In this document: piece by piece, positions 32,418 through 45,077 of the stretch | How the letters are laid out: each line of letters opens with the position of its first letter | Position numbering within the stretch: position 1 is the first letter of the stretch | DNA from: Lasiosphaeria ovina | Lineage: Eukaryota; Ascomycota; Sordariomycetes; Sordariales; Lasiosphaeriaceae | Length of the DNA: 64,000 nucleotides | NCBI GenBank assembly: GCA_033439765.1 | Contig: JAULSN010000001.1 | Location: 2,852,001-2,916,000 of the forward strand | Direction of reading: 5' to 3' | Notes under the pieces: model-generated | The model's input: only the letters and a program-made list of their open reading frames with translations | Told to the model about the DNA's origin: nothing | Database searches by the model: none | Position numbers and translations under genes: made by a program

Positions 32418-34858
32418 CTATTGCATCTCCTCATTGATGTTTGGAAGGCCTTGCTGGAGTGCAAGAATGGTTGATGGGTTCGACATCATCGTTGACAGGA
32501 TATTCTGATGCTGGGCCCGCATCTCGGGGTCACACATCGGAGAATGCTGCTTGTGCTATTATGATGCGTGAGCGCAATGTCGGATGAAATAGTGGATTTG
32601 GAAGTACTTACATATTTGAGCCCGTTCAAGTTCTTGTACCTCTTACCGCAGACTTCGCATTTGAAAGGCTTTTCTTTCTCCATCCCAAGAGTTCCCGGAT
32701 AGGGCGCGCTAGTCTCTGGGTTGACTATTGAGAAGGTCCCATCGCCGTTCTCGTGGAGCTGCTGGGTTGAGTGGCCGTGGGTCTTGTGGTACCTGGTTTG
32801 GCGCGTTAGCGGGTCCAGGGAGGGGGGCAAAGGGAAGAAGGAATGGAACCCAAGAACGAAAAACAAAACTTACTTGAGACCGTTTTGGTTTTTGTAGGCC
32901 TTTTCACAGCCGATGACCGGACACCTGAACGGCTTGTGCTCTTCGCTGGGCGGCATCATCATTGCACTCATTTGCTGCAGGATCATGGCCGGATCTGTGC
33001 CAGCGGGAAGTTGGCCCAAGTCCAAATTCATGGCCGTCAGCTGCTGCTGCAACTGTTGTTGCATTTGCACTTGCTGGTCCCAAGCCCGCTGCTGACTCGT
33101 CATCTGGGTCGAGCCCCCAGGGCTATACAGCCGCTTGGCAGGATCGTCAATCGTCCCCAATGCACCAAATCCAAGCCCGCCTAATTGGGTGTTGAGGTTC
33201 ATGTTCCCCATGTTCATCTTCATAGGCATTCCAGGGATATCATCCTCGTCATCTTCATCGTCTTGAGAGAACTGTCCCCTCTGCGGCATCCCTTGCTGCG
33301 TTGTCAAGGTCGGCGTGTTGACTGACGAGACGGTTGGGTTGTTTTGGAAGCCAAAGCTGGCGGCTGCCGGCGTCGGGGGCTGCGAGGTACGGAGAGCCTG
33401 GTGAGGAAGGCCAGCGCTGTTCAGATGCAGCTGCGGCCGTTGCTGCTGGCCAAAAAGCTGGCGAGTCTGCTGGATAGTGCGCTGACTATCGTCCATCTCC
33501 ATAGCGCCGACGGCGTCGTCGAGCTCCATGTCGCCAACAGCATCCATGTCGTCGTTCATGTGCGACATTGAATTGGGGTTTTGGAGGGACGGCGTTGTTT
33601 GGTGTTGCTGTCGCATCATCTGCCCGATCCCGCCGACACCCGCGTTCCCACCGGCTGTGCCTGCCTGTCGCGGCTGCTGATACCCATGCAGCGACTGTGC
33701 CGTCGGTTGCGCCCTCCCTACGGACGGCGCAGACGGGGTGGCCCGACTACTTGAGCCGCGCGCATTGCCTTGGTTTGCGGCAAAGGAGTCGATGTTCCTC
33801 GAGGATGAGGGCGTCGCTGTGGCGTGGTGGTTCTCCTCGTAGTGCTGGAGGAGATCGTGGAGAGTGGCCCAAGTCCGCTCGCAGCACGTAAAGTCGCGCA
33901 TAAAGTTGGCCTCTAACTTGGGGATGTATGATGACGAGTGGAAAGACGGCGACTGGTGGTTGAGGTATGGCGAGGTTCCCGTCATCATCATACTGGCAGC
34001 GCACGATGCAGGTTAGCTCGTGGATTCAAAGACACACAAAAAAGGAGAGGCGCGCGGGGAGGCAACGCCGAACGGCCATCGATACGCAGCATGCATGGTT
34101 TACTCGGAAGACAAGCGTCTCACGAGTACTGGCACAAAGAGCTGTCGAAGGAAAGGGACTTACTCCTCCCTAATAAAACTCCCGACGGAAATGCCTCCCC
34201 AGCTCATGCCGCCCATCATGCTACCGGCCAAACTCTCGCGCCGGCCGCGATTAGCATGGTCGCGATTTGGGTTTGCCATGGAGATGGGCTTCGCGCCAGC
34301 GCTGACAAACGAGTCGTTGCGACTGCGGCCCATGGCCGAGTCGAAGTTGGGACCAGTGGTCATGTCGACGTCGACGTCGGTATCGGCAATAACGGCGACA
34401 GCGTGGTCAGTGTCGACAAGATCAAGGTCAAAGACGGCGTTGTCGGGGTCGGTGGCAACGTGGGTGTGGTGATTGCGCGCGGTGGGTTCAGTAGATTTGG
34501 AGATGTGCACCGACAATGTTGAGATGTTGATGGGCCTGGAAGTGGCGGACTTGGAGCGAAGACTGTCGCGACCAAATACGAGCGAGCTAGGCGTCGCCGG
34601 CTGGGGTGTTGGAGATGGCGAGCGGGACGAATGGTTGAGGGAGAGAGGCGAGTTAGCGGCAGCGGGCGACTGGGACGATGGGGCGTCAGAGGCAGAAGGC
34701 GATGCGCGATAACAATTGGGCCCACCGCCGGCCCCAGCAGCAGTTGCACTTGGAGTTGCAGCAGCCGTAGCGGGACCAGTTCCAGTTGCAGGGGGGTCCG
34801 CAGGTAGTGCAGGCTCGGGGCTTGTTCTCGAAGTGAACCACTTCATGGAGGGCAGCAT
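32418..34858 (-). CDS. SFP1: SFP1-like C2H2 zinc-finger transcription factor
   Basis: Exons are 34858-34164, 33992-32874, 32792-32612 and 32555-32418, giving 710 aa. All splices use GTAAGT donors. Residues 1-230 are low in complexity (A/T/S/P-rich). Exon 2 has [27 protein letters not shown], the partial finger characteristic of Sfp1, then a Q/N-rich linker. At the C-terminus are two split C2H2 fingers, [19 protein letters not shown] and [20 protein letters not shown], each interrupted by an intron at the same place (GLK|Y or GLKY|H). The protein ends in [21 protein letters not shown]. In yeast, Sfp1 controls ribosomal protein and ribosome biogenesis genes downstream of TOR. The frame could extend further upstream only through a GTG, so ATG 34858 is preferred; ATG 34846 is also possible. 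Confidence 0.9.
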
Positions 34859-37800
34859 GGCAAGGGCCAAGTGGATTGAAGCGTTGCCTAACCGGGGCCG
34901 AGAGGAGTCGCAAATATGCACCTCTGCGGTTCTCCAGGGCGGAGGGATTCGAGAAGGGGCGGACCAGAGGCAAAACGCCGCACAAGTCCACACGATGGGG
35001 GGAGGGGGGAGAGAACAGAGGCGAGTCGACGGCACAGCGCAATCGATTGCAGGATGGGATGCCTGCCACGAGCTATTTCGGGTTCCTGGGCCGCTGGGGG
35101 ACGGCAGTTAAAGTTGTTAGCTAGCGATTACGGATATTCCGTAGGTACGGTAGTAACAAGGTATTGGTTCGTAAGGAAGTTGGCCTGGCAGACCACGGAT
35201 GGACCGCCGCCTTCTTATTCACCCCTGGCACGACGAACGGTTAAAGTTTGATCGATGGATGGACGGGTGGCTCGCTGATATGTGCGGTAGGCGGGTAGGA
35301 GGGAAATAACTTACAGTGCGGTTCCGCCGTCAAGGTTCGGGGCGCCACAAAGTCGGTTGGACGGCCGTATAATGTCTAACTAATAGTAATAACGTTGAAA
35401 GTGTGGGCCGGATTTGATGGTAACTTATTCCGGAGGAATTAGGTTCGCAGTAACCAGTCTCGCGGGATGGTAAGATACGGCGCAGTGCCGGGTGTAAGTT
35501 GGCGATAAACTATAGTCCGAATAATGACGAAATAGACGGATTATACCAGACAATGACCCCCAGGACCGAAGATGGACGCAGGTTAGCGATATGGGAGCGA
35601 GGCGGTGAATTCGGGCGTGTCAAGCGGAACGAGCTGTGAATTGAGCGGTAGGCGCTTATTCCGTATCGTATAATGTGTATGCTGGATTAGACCGACGGAT
35701 TACGGACGCATTACGCCGCGAAAATCGTCCTCGAACCTGGATCGGTAGTTCTTGGTGTCCCTTGTCCTTGACCCTGACCCTTGGCTCTCGCACATGCAGC
35801 TTTTGTGTTGGCGCAGGTCTTCCGGAGGCTTAGGCGCAGGCGCGGATGGATGGAAGCAGGCATCAGATCGGGCGAGCACTCCTACGGCGTTGTAGGAGGC
35901 GGTGGCACAACAAACGCTGGATCCCTGGACACCTCAGCTCGGGACGCTGTGCGAGAAATCAAATGTAAATACCCCGTGCAAGTAAGTGCAAGTGGGCGAA
36001 CAGGAGGACCTGACTGAGTAGCGAAAGGGGGATGCGGTGTGCAAGCTCGCTTCTTGTGGGCAAGTCTACCATGGTAACTCCCGCCAGGAAGGTACTGTCT
36101 GTGTGTATGTACTTCGTACCTGCCTTAAGTTTTGGTGAACTTTGGCTACGACATCCATGCAATGGAGCCGCCATCTATCATTCCCATTCTTAGATTCGTC
36201 TCTCGCGGCAAAGGAGCAAACGGAAGGACGTGGTACCCAAAGTTTCCTCGTTGCCCCCATAACCCGCCTGCGCCAAACAATAGATATGGGTTGCTACCGT
36301 CCCTACCTAAGTAGTAGGCTCGTCTCTTCGCCGGCAGAGGGCACGGCGAGGTTATCATACTGGGTCTGGCTCGAGTTCTAACTCTGGCGCCGCCGAGGGG
36401 TTGTGCCAGCCCACACTGTGCTCGAAGCCACTCGCCGTTCTCGCAACCTACCGGGCCTAACCGTTGATCCTCCTCCATCTGATCTCCGAAATAGCTACGA
36501 CGGTACTCACTACTCGCCGCTTTGACGCCGCTGCGGCGTTGGTCTGGCTTGCGAGTGGCTTGGCCTTATTGTCTTGTTACAAATTCGGCGTCTCAAAGAT
36601 GGGGATGGAGACCAGCCTTACGGTACATCCAATATGGTTCAACTTGGTAAGGTAACTGCCATTGGCGCTTTAGGTAACCGAACTGGCGCGGAGGTTTCTT
36701 AGCTGTGTGTCACAACACGCGAGACAGAACGTTCCTACCATGTGAATCTTAAGCGACAGGCCCGCGGCTTCCCCAAAGTCCCACTTTGAACCAGGAACTT
36801 GTAAAGGCAGCGCGGCGGTAAGGTGGGCAGTTACCGCTCGACCTAACCGACAAAATTCTAGAAACCAAAGCGTAATTGCGTATCTTTTGTTGTAGGTTTG
36901 GCTCATTGTTGTAGACGAGGTGCAGTACATGCCTGCCTACCTTACTTTCCTCCTCTTTCCAAGAGTTAAGGCAACTTTCTCACACTGCACCCCAGCCCCA
37001 ACTCATGATGGCGCCTCAGACAATGGTCCGGTGTCTCAGTGTGCCAGCAACTAAGGTAGGTAGGTAATTTCGCCTCGAGCGGGAGGCTCCCGGCGATTTC
37101 AGATCAGCCTGTCTCAGGGGAAAGGGCATGGTATGCGAGACAGTCAGACCGCGGGAGACCCAGGCCATAAGAGTTATCAGACACATGGAGCTGGGTGACT
37201 CCTGCCACGGTGCAGCCGAGCATTGAATGTTGGTGGGCGCCTTTGCGTGCTATGATGTCCGGCTCCAAGATTGCCACTAGGAAGCCGTGCCATGGAACTC
37301 GGGGCACACAAAAGTATAATCCGCGAAGCTACCACTTCCTAGCCCGAGTGACATTGCCCATGGTGTTCAAGCCCGCAACGTTGTTGTGACTGACTCAGAG
37401 CCCAGAAACTCAATCGTCACGGAAGGGTTGATTCACCCATGTGGTACAACACGTATCCAGACAAGAGTCCTCGGTTTGCCCTAACCCGAACATTTGGTGT
37501 TATTAGTGCTTCGAGAACGGTTACGCTTTCATCATATCAAACTGCATCCTGGTTGAAGTCACCCATATTCCCCTCAACAGACCATCTGGCGTTGACAAAC
37601 GGACTACCTCATGGCCCAGCGATCCTTGACAACGGCAAAAAGCAGGCAGGTTGGTAGAGTATCCATTCCCCACCCGTGTGCAGCGAACGCCTTGCAACCC
37701 AAGCTGGCCTCCACTGGTCGCGGCTGCTTGCCACAGCGGTAGACCGTGGTGCGTCTCCCGTCATGCGGTGCGCTTGCCGGGAGACCCTTGCGACCGTCAC

Positions 37801-40800
37801 GTAGGCGGGTCTTGCAACTGGCTGGTCGTCTTAAGACCGTTTTGGCGACGCCAAAAAGCCTTCGGCGATTAGGTGGGCACTCACTTACATCCCGCCTGGG
37901 TATCCCATACCTTACCTTTTAGCGACCTCGGCTTTTCCACCGGAATGTGGAAACTTAAAACCGTCTCTAGGCTTTGGCTTCCGCTGGTGTTCCAGCTAGA
38001 CCTCGCGAAGACGGCAAGGTTGTAGTTATCGGACCTGAGCCCTGGGCTTCCAGTTGTTTGAGCGTTGTTGCGCTGGCACAAGTCTCCGATTCAGCTGGCG
38101 CTAGTGCGACGGAGCCATTGAGTTTTAAGTATTGTAAGCTTGACAGGCACAAGTGCGCAGGTAATTGCCGAATCAAGTTTGTCCACGAGCGTTGCTGCTC
38201 ATCAGCCGTGAATCTCCTTCTAGACGGCAAGGCGGAGAGCCTACCCAGGTATATCTGGGGGATTAGTGCACCGCTCTCGCTCTGGCTGAGCGATCTCGAC
38301 GCAGCGAATGGAAACAAAACATTATCGACGGTCGCCAGGTGTCTGATGGCGAATGACGCTGCTCTATGGGATATTTCCCGCCTTTGCCCCACAGGAGATC
38401 GACAGGAGATGGGCAGATCGAGGGCAAATTTCCAAAAAACCAAGGTCGGCCGTTTCGAGCCAACATTACAACGAGCCCAGAGTCCAGAGCAACAGCCCCT
38501 CTTTCTCTCGGTAGTCGTTCCTGCCCATGAGCGTTAGCCCTATGCGACTGCGACGTCGATATGCGCGATAGTCGCTCTTCCCCGAGTTGTTATGTCGCCG
38601 TCAGATCGCTGCATCCTTGGTCGGCTGCATGCCATCTCGATCGTGTTTCTCGCTCGCTAATGGTAGAATGCACATCAACTTCCTGACGTCTTATCGACTC
38701 GCCAATACTCGTTGCTTTGGGATTATTGATGTCAATCTGGTCAAGCGCGGTTTCAGCGGTGCTTAGGGGTTTCGGCTCCAATATCGGTTCAAGTTGCCAT
38801 CATACCGGCATCACCGCGGGGCTTTGGCAGCTGTTTTTACCACCAACACACTTCCTTGAGCGGCGTTTAGTTGGCGCCGAAACAGTCTGGCTGCTCCTTC
38901 GTTGTGACAGCCTAGTTGACCTGACACTGGGAGGGAAACAAGCGTTTGTTACTCATCGACGATGTTGGCATGTATGCGGATGTCCGAATCTTCGCAGTTC
39001 GAATCATATCTCACTATCAACCACTTACAGGCACACTAGATGATTGTCCAATATTAACTCAGGCAATTGGTTTGGACTTCAATTCAAGTCTGCACTACCA
39101 ATAACAACCGCAGCACACCAGCATTTACCAAAATGGGAAATGCCGCCTCGACGAAGTGCATGGACATCACAGGCAGCGAATGCTGTCATTGACTCGAGTT
39201 GGAGTCACATTGCTCCCGCCTGTGGCTGGGAAGGGCTGATCACGGCCATCATTTTCCGAGGTTCTTCTGCGATTCCGGGGCCGGATTTTCTTTACGGAAC
39301 AACAACGAAAGTGTTGTGGTGATATGAGCATGAAAGGCTGGCATGTGAGTTGGCCGTGCGAAGAAGCAGGTTCATGGATTATCTTCCCCTCGGACGTGTG
39401 GCCGTGTCAAGCCGTTCGACTTCCTCTTTCGGTCATCTGCTGTTTCACGCCGCGTTACGGCGGTGAGGGTTGTCATTTTCAGGAGATCTCAGCCAACCGG
39501 GCAGCGCTCCACTACCCCCCTAGTTCCCTTCCCAGAGGCTAGTCCCGGTGGGATGGGATGGATGTCAAGGGTTCTGCCACCCAACACCCGGCCTGAACAA
39601 ACGGTCCGAGCGCCACAATCCTTCCAGAAGGGTTCTAAGCCGCTCCGCCCAAATCCTCCCGTCCACGGCACATCAGTCGCGGGCGGTGAATGCAATTGGA
39701 GGAGAGGAAAAAGTTGCTCACGGAGGCGCGTACTTGCAATGAAATGCTTGATAGAGTCAGAGTTGTAGCATGTTGACGCGACAAGCCCGGGTCAGCATCT
39801 ATTCCACCGAGCCTTTGTTTGAGGTGCTTCGCGGCTTCACTGAGGAGCGAGCTCGCGTCCATTTGTTTTTTCTGTGGGCTTGGACCCTGAATCCATTTGT
39901 CACAGCTCGACGACGTCGGCGATCATACTGGGGCCTCCTTGGTCTGGGGAATAAATTGGTTCCCGACACCAGGTGGTACCGTACCTCCTCGGATCATCGT
40001 GGACTGCGAGAATCCACCCCCTTTTGATGAAGGGCAGGCGGTAGCAAATGCAGTCGACAAAGGTGCCGAGTCGCCGACAGTGAGCCCGAGAGACGAGTGA
40101 GGCAGACCCTGTCAGCGCCGATGCCACGTGTGTGCTCCGGCGGCGCACGGCTACCAGAACTCAGCTGGGGATTATTATTGATCAATAATCAATCGAACAG
40201 CCTGAACCAGGCGGCAGCATTGTCTTGTCTACACAGTAGATTTCCACGCGTTCTTCCCCAGGCTCAGTAAGCCAGATTCATTCCTTACCTTTCGTACGAT
40301 TTACAGCGTCCTCCGTCCATACCTCCTACTCAGAAGGTCTATCTCCGCCATTCGGGATACCAAGTACGGAATGCAGCCACGCGACCGACACTTGTACCTA
40401 ATGCTGTCTGCAATCTGCATTGCTGCCACTGGGAGAATGCGTCAAGACGGGTGGGATCGGAAGGTGGGAGAATGAATCGGGTAGACCCGTTTCAAAAGGA
40501 ATGGCATTCTTTGCACAGCTGCCATATTTTTGTCAGCATCAAACCTCTTGGCGTGGTTTGCTGGCCATTTCTCCCTGTCCCCGCGGAGAAGCCATCGCAG
40601 GCGAATCAGCGACCGGCGAAACTAGGGACCAGAATTAGATGTTGGCGGAACATGCCAGCCGCTGGCGGGCCGGTTACAGGCCCAAAGGAGCACGGGTTAG
40701 GGGTCTTGGTCCGTGCGAACCACCAACTGCTGCGGCAAACTCTCGGGATTCAGGGATTTGCGCCCAGCCTTTTCCCGAAGCGCCCGCAAGCAGAACGGAT

Positions 40801-41300
40801 GAAACCATTACATCACCGTTTTCCCCCGACGAAGACCCCAAATTCGTCGCAGCACCCTCAACATCCCGAGTTAGGCCAGCTTCCGCAGGCGTAGAACAGG
40901 CTACAAAGGGTCACAGTAATCAACACAGTTGACAACTTGACATACATATAATAACTCAATTGAAACCCAATTCCTGCCCAGGCTTTTTAGTCTCCATCTG
41001 TAGCAGAGAAAACACACCATTCCACACAACCTGCCCCTTGATTTTTGGGGTTTTGCCGGTTTACCTCACCCACCATCTTCCTCCGCCCCACTCCACATCT
41101 TGTCGTCATCGACTATCACCACATCATCCAATCCATCAAAACTCAGCCATAAGCTATACCTACCTTATTAGTAACATCCAACTGAACGTCTATTCTCACG
41201 ATACCTGTCTTCTAAACGCCCTTGCGACTGCGCGCAAGCACCTGCACCTGAGGAACAGCAGAACCACCACCTCCAATCCGCACCTACATCCACTGCGGCC
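34859..41300. other. Gene desert upstream of SFP1 and RCF2
   Basis: About 6.4 kb without a credible gene on either strand. The left few hundred bases are the SFP1 promoter, and about 40940-41300 is the CT-rich leader of RCF2. Between about 35.1 and 35.7 kb the text has many CGTA/TACG and TAAT words, as expected of old mutated repeats. A 17-nt palindrome (TTTTGGCG A CGCCAAAA) lies at 37840-37856, next to GTCTTAAGAC at 37828-37837. Longest frames (for example 37974-38537) open at TTG and show no family motif. Confidence 0.5.
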
Positions 41301-42083
41301 ATGAAGATTATCAGCAAAGAGGAGGAAAAGGCCCACTACGATGAGGTGCTCAAGGGCGGCCTGATAGGCGGCGGGCTCGGCCTCGCGTTGGGTGTGGCAG
41401 GCGTCATCGGCGCACAGAAGCGGTATCCGGGATTCCGGGCGCTGACATTGCCGTTCCGGTCATTCCTCGTAACGTCGGCGGGCACGTTCGGCGCCATCAT
41501 CACGGCGGAGCGCTACAGCGTGACGTTCCAGCGCGCCAAGGACCCCATGAACTCGTACAAGGACGCGTCGCAGCTCGCCTTAGAGGAGGCGCGCCACAAC
41601 GAGTCGGCCGCCAAGCGCTTCATGGACTGGGGCCGCGAGAACCGCTACACCATCGTCCTGTCGTCGTGGATCGCCTCCATGGGCCTCGCCATGGCCATCG
41701 TCAGCCGCAGCAAGTATCTCAGCACCAGCCAGAAGGTCGTCCAGGCCCGTGTCTACGCCCAGGGCCTAACCCTCGCCGTGCTCATTGCCACGGCCGCCTT
41801 CGAGACGGCCGACGCCAAGAGCGGCAAGGGCCGCTGGGAGACGGTCCTGGTCATCGACCCCAACGACCCCACGCACAAGCATCTGATTGAGAAGCGGATC
41901 GAGAAGGAGGACTACGAAGGTCAAAATCTTTGGAAAGGTGAGCCACCCCAGTCAGAACAGTGACACATACACACATCCCGACAATGTTTACTGACAACCT
42001 TTTTTCCAGATATGGTCGTTGCCGAAGAGAAGAGGTTAGAAGAGCAGAAGAAGACCCGTGAAGCCGTCGCAGAGAAGCAATAG
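41301..42083 (+). CDS. RCF2: Respiratory supercomplex factor 2 (HIG1-domain mitochondrial membrane protein)
   Basis: Exons are 41301-41937 and 42010-42083 (intron GTGAGC..CCAG), giving 236 aa. It starts MKIISKEEEKAHYDEVLKGG, matching the MKIL-type Rcf2 N-terminus. A first hydrophobic pair covers about 19-38 (glycine/leucine-rich, LIGGGLGLALGVAGVIGA) and 50-67. The HIG1-like domain (about 105-185) follows, with two membrane segments, TIVLSSWIASMGLAMAIVS and YAQGLTLAVLIATAAFE. The C-terminus is charged (RLEEQKKTREAVAEKQ). Rcf2 binds cytochrome c oxidase in the inner mitochondrial membrane and helps stabilise III-IV supercomplexes. Length (yeast is about 224 aa) and architecture agree. Confidence 0.92.
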
Positions 42084-43241
42084 AAAGAATCGTCGGAAAA
42101 TCCAGACAATTAGGAAAGAAGGAGCAGAAGAATAAAAAAAACACAACCTGATGATGATAACACACGCTGCTTTCGGCGCGCGTGAACTTACTCCCACCAA
42201 CTCACAAAATCATGTTTCTCCTTCCCTTGGAGAAGGCAGAAAGCCACAACTTCTCCCTTTTTCACGCCGAATGTACTTTTGCCATCCTCAGATGGACTGG
42301 GCGGGCGATGGGACGGAAAAGAAAAAACGGAATTGGGGCCGGCGGGGCTTGCCATCAAGCTCTCGCACTTTCATGTGTGTGCGTGTGGGTGGAGGATAGT
42401 TCTCTGGGATGGGGGAGAAGAACTCCCTCGGCATTGTCCTAAAGCATAGAAAGACGGGATGGAAGAAGAGGGAGAGTGGCCTTACGAGGCTCTTTGGAGA
42501 ATGTGGTGTTTTCTCTTTCGTGTGTAAATAGCAAAACCTAGCATTGATGCGGCGTTCGATGTCATTTTTTCGGCCTTAACATGGGTTTTTGTTTATTTTT
42601 ACCGTGCTCGGCTTTTTTTTTCTCGACATGATATTGCACAGCTTGCATGCAATCGGAAAAGCAAATGGAGCGAGGATTTATGGATCTTATGTAGGCAGTC
42701 ATAGATTATCAATCAGGTACGGGAAGCCTTGTAATTGCCATCCCCCGTTACACCTCCTGAGATTTTTGTTTGTTTTTGGTATAAGATGTAGGTAGAGTTG
42801 TCATAGCTCATCTGCTAAAAAGATAGAAGACAGAAAATAGAAAATACGAAATACTCCAATGTTAAGAGTACGAAGAGAGGAAGATGGAAAAAGAAATTGA
42901 ATTTAGGAAAAAAAAAAATACATCCTCCTTTATACGGGAAAAGGAAGAAATGGCAATCATCATATAAAAATGCTTGTTAGCCCCACCCACCACCCTGAAA
43001 ATTCATCAAAAACCCAAAACTAACTCACACTGCTCATCATTCATTTCACTGTCTGTCCCCTCCATTTTGTACTTTCATCCCATGACGCCGCATCATAAAA
43101 GCCCCCCTATTTCCCACGTCATCTCGGATTTTGTCGTCTCCTAGCACATGTCACTGGAGGCGGAAATGGGTTGGTAGCCGTTGGCGATCATCCCGGACTG
43201 GAGGAGACACGTCGTCAAAGTACCCCAACCCAGCCCTAACC
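42084..43241. other. Convergent 3' regions of RCF2 and the kelch gene
   Basis: About 1.2 kb with AT-rich runs (42800-42930) and no gene seen; likely 3' untranslated regions. Confidence 0.4.
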
Positions 43242-45077
43242 CTAGACCTCAATGGTGAAGTGGCTGATTTGAGAGTAGTAGGCGTGGACGGCGAGCTCTA
43301 GGATCCAGACGTCGCCGAAGACCTCGTTCCCGTCAAAGCCGCCAATCATGAGCAGGCGGCTGTCGTAGAGGACGGCGCCGTGGTAGCCGCGGCCGCTCGG
43401 GGGCAAGCCGTAGACCTTTCGCTTGTCCCAGGACATGGTGACGAGGTTGAGCAGCAGGACGTCGTTGGAGTACTCGTTGCCGTCATGGCCGCCAATGACG
43501 AAGAGGTACGAGCCGACGATGGTGGCCGTGTGCGAGAGGCGGCGGAACGTGACGGGGATGCTGACCGACTTCCACGTGTACGTTTCAACGTCGTAGACCC
43601 ACACGTCGTTGAAGCACTCGCCGCCGTCGGACCCGCCGTATATGATGAGCTTGCTGCCCACCATGTTGGCCGTGTGGTAGCCGCGGGCCTTGGGCCGGAG
43701 GTCCTTGCCGCCGGGCCCCTGGGTTACGGGTGACGAGGACGACTGAGGGCCCGAAATGGGCTTCCACGACAGTTTGTTGAAGTCGCTCACGTCGAGACGC
43801 CAGATATCGTTGAGGGCGCGAACACCGTCGCCGCCACCAAAAACGTAGATGCCGTTCTTGTAGAAGCAAGCCGTGTGGGCACGGCGCTTTGAGGGAGTCC
43901 GGTCGCCGACGATGCGCGGGCGGGACCAGCGAAAGTTGACCGTGTCCAGCACATAGACGTCGTTGTAGTAAGCGGGGCCGTCGCCGCCACCAAAGATGAC
44001 GAGCTTCTTGCCCACAGCCGTGCACGTCATGGCACGAAGCGGTACAGGCACATCGCCCACGACGGGCGGCGTCGACCAGTAAAAGGCATCGGCGTCTAGC
44101 ACATATAGCTCGTTGAAGCAGGCCCGCGAGTCACACCCGCCAAACACAAACACGTTGGACCCCACCAGTGTCATCGTGTGTGCCCGCAGCGCCGTGTGCG
44201 GAGACCCCGACACGGGCGCACGGCTCCAGTACATGCCCGACGACGGCGCTGCCAGCACGTCGGGCGCGGTCCGCGGGTCCGCGAGCGGCGGGAAGGCTGT
44301 GTAGGCGGCGGCCCCGCGTGCCGGCACGCCCCGCGATGTGCCCGCGCGGGACACGGGGCCGGTTAAATCTGATGCTACCGATGGAGCCCCGGGCTTAGCG
44401 GCTATGGCGGACGTGGACCGCAGCGCCGTGGGACGTCTACCGCCATTGCTACCGCTCTCGGTTGTGTCCTTGCCACTCCCGGCCGAAGAATCCTGGCGCT
44501 CGACGCGTGAGGCGGCGGCGCTGTTAGCACCTCCGTTGGCGGCGCCAGTGCCAGTGCCAGTGCCAGTGCCAGTGCCAGTGCCGGTGGGGGTGCCGGCGCC
44601 GGTGCCGTTCGAGGTGAGTGCCGTCGTGGGAGTTGTGGTGGTAGAGGTCGCGTGACGTGCCGAAGTAGGTGTGGGGGTCTTGGAGGGAGGGATGGCGAAG
44701 GAGGCCTGGGAGGCAGAGGCCGAGGCCGAGAACGAGGTGGCGGACAGTGAGCCAGAGCCCGGGGCGGCCGATGACTGGGAGCGTTGGCGGATGGGGAGCT
44801 CCAAGGGCTTGCGGCGGCGGTCCTGACTCCTGGACGACAGGTGGCCGGGCGTGTGGGAGCGGGGCAGGGGTATCGGGGGCGCGCGGTCCTGTGTCTCGTC
44901 GTCCGGGAGGGCCGGGGTCGGCGGGGGGCGCGCGTCGATGGGCGATGTGGCCTGGGTTATCTTTTGCGAGCGCACGACCTTATTCGCTGTCCGCTGCAGC
45001 TGTGGTGATGGCGGCGGCGGCGGTCTGTCGCGTTCGCGTCCTCCTCCTGCCGTCGGTGCTCTGGCCTGATCAGCCAT
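43242..45077 (-). CDS. Kelch-repeat protein with long disordered N-terminus
   Basis: A single exon of 611 aa from ATG 45077. Residues 1-265 are low in complexity (P/S/T/G-rich), including a TGTGTG repeat from a microsatellite at about 44546-44583. Six kelch blades fill residues 280-605: NVFVFGGCDSRACFNELYVLD, KLVIFGGGDGPAYYNDVYVLD, GIYVFGGGDGVRALNDIWRLD, KLIIYGGSDGGECFNDVWVYD, YLFVIGGHDGNEYSNDVLLLN and RLLMIGGFDGNEVFGDVWILE. It lacks the BTB and coiled-coil regions seen in Tea1-type or Ral2-type proteins. Kelch propellers act as protein-binding platforms; the partner is unknown. The intact frame and strong codon bias support it as a real gene. It is divergently arranged with DUS3. Confidence 0.88.
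   Translation of the reverse strand: MADQARAPTAGGGRERDRPPPPPSPQLQRTANKVVRSQKITQATSPIDARPPPTPALPDDETQDRAPPIPLPRSHTPGHLSSRSQDRRRKPLELPIRQRSQSSAAPGSGSLSATSFSASASASQASFAIPPSKTPTPTSARHATSTTTTPTTALTSNGTGAGTPTGTGTGTGTGTGTGAANGGANSAAASRVERQDSSAGSGKDTTESGSNGGRRPTALRSTSAIAAKPGAPSVASDLTGPVSRAGTSRGVPARGAAAYTAFPPLADPRTAPDVLAAPSSGMYWSRAPVSGSPHTALRAHTMTLVGSNVFVFGGCDSRACFNELYVLDADAFYWSTPPVVGDVPVPLRAMTCTAVGKKLVIFGGGDGPAYYNDVYVLDTVNFRWSRPRIVGDRTPSKRRAHTACFYKNGIYVFGGGDGVRALNDIWRLDVSDFNKLSWKPISGPQSSSSPVTQGPGGKDLRPKARGYHTANMVGSKLIIYGGSDGGECFNDVWVYDVETYTWKSVSIPVTFRRLSHTATIVGSYLFVIGGHDGNEYSNDVLLLNLVTMSWDKRKVYGLPPSGRGYHGAVLYDSRLLMIGGFDGNEVFGDVWILELAVHAYYSQISHFTIEV

Noticed and set aside
32137..32508. 123-codon plus-strand frame
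   Set aside because: Overlaps the SFP1 3' end in antisense; no protein features.
37974..38537. 187-codon plus-strand frame in the gene desert
   Set aside because: It opens at TTG with no nearby ATG, shows no domain and overlaps an equally long frame on the other strand.
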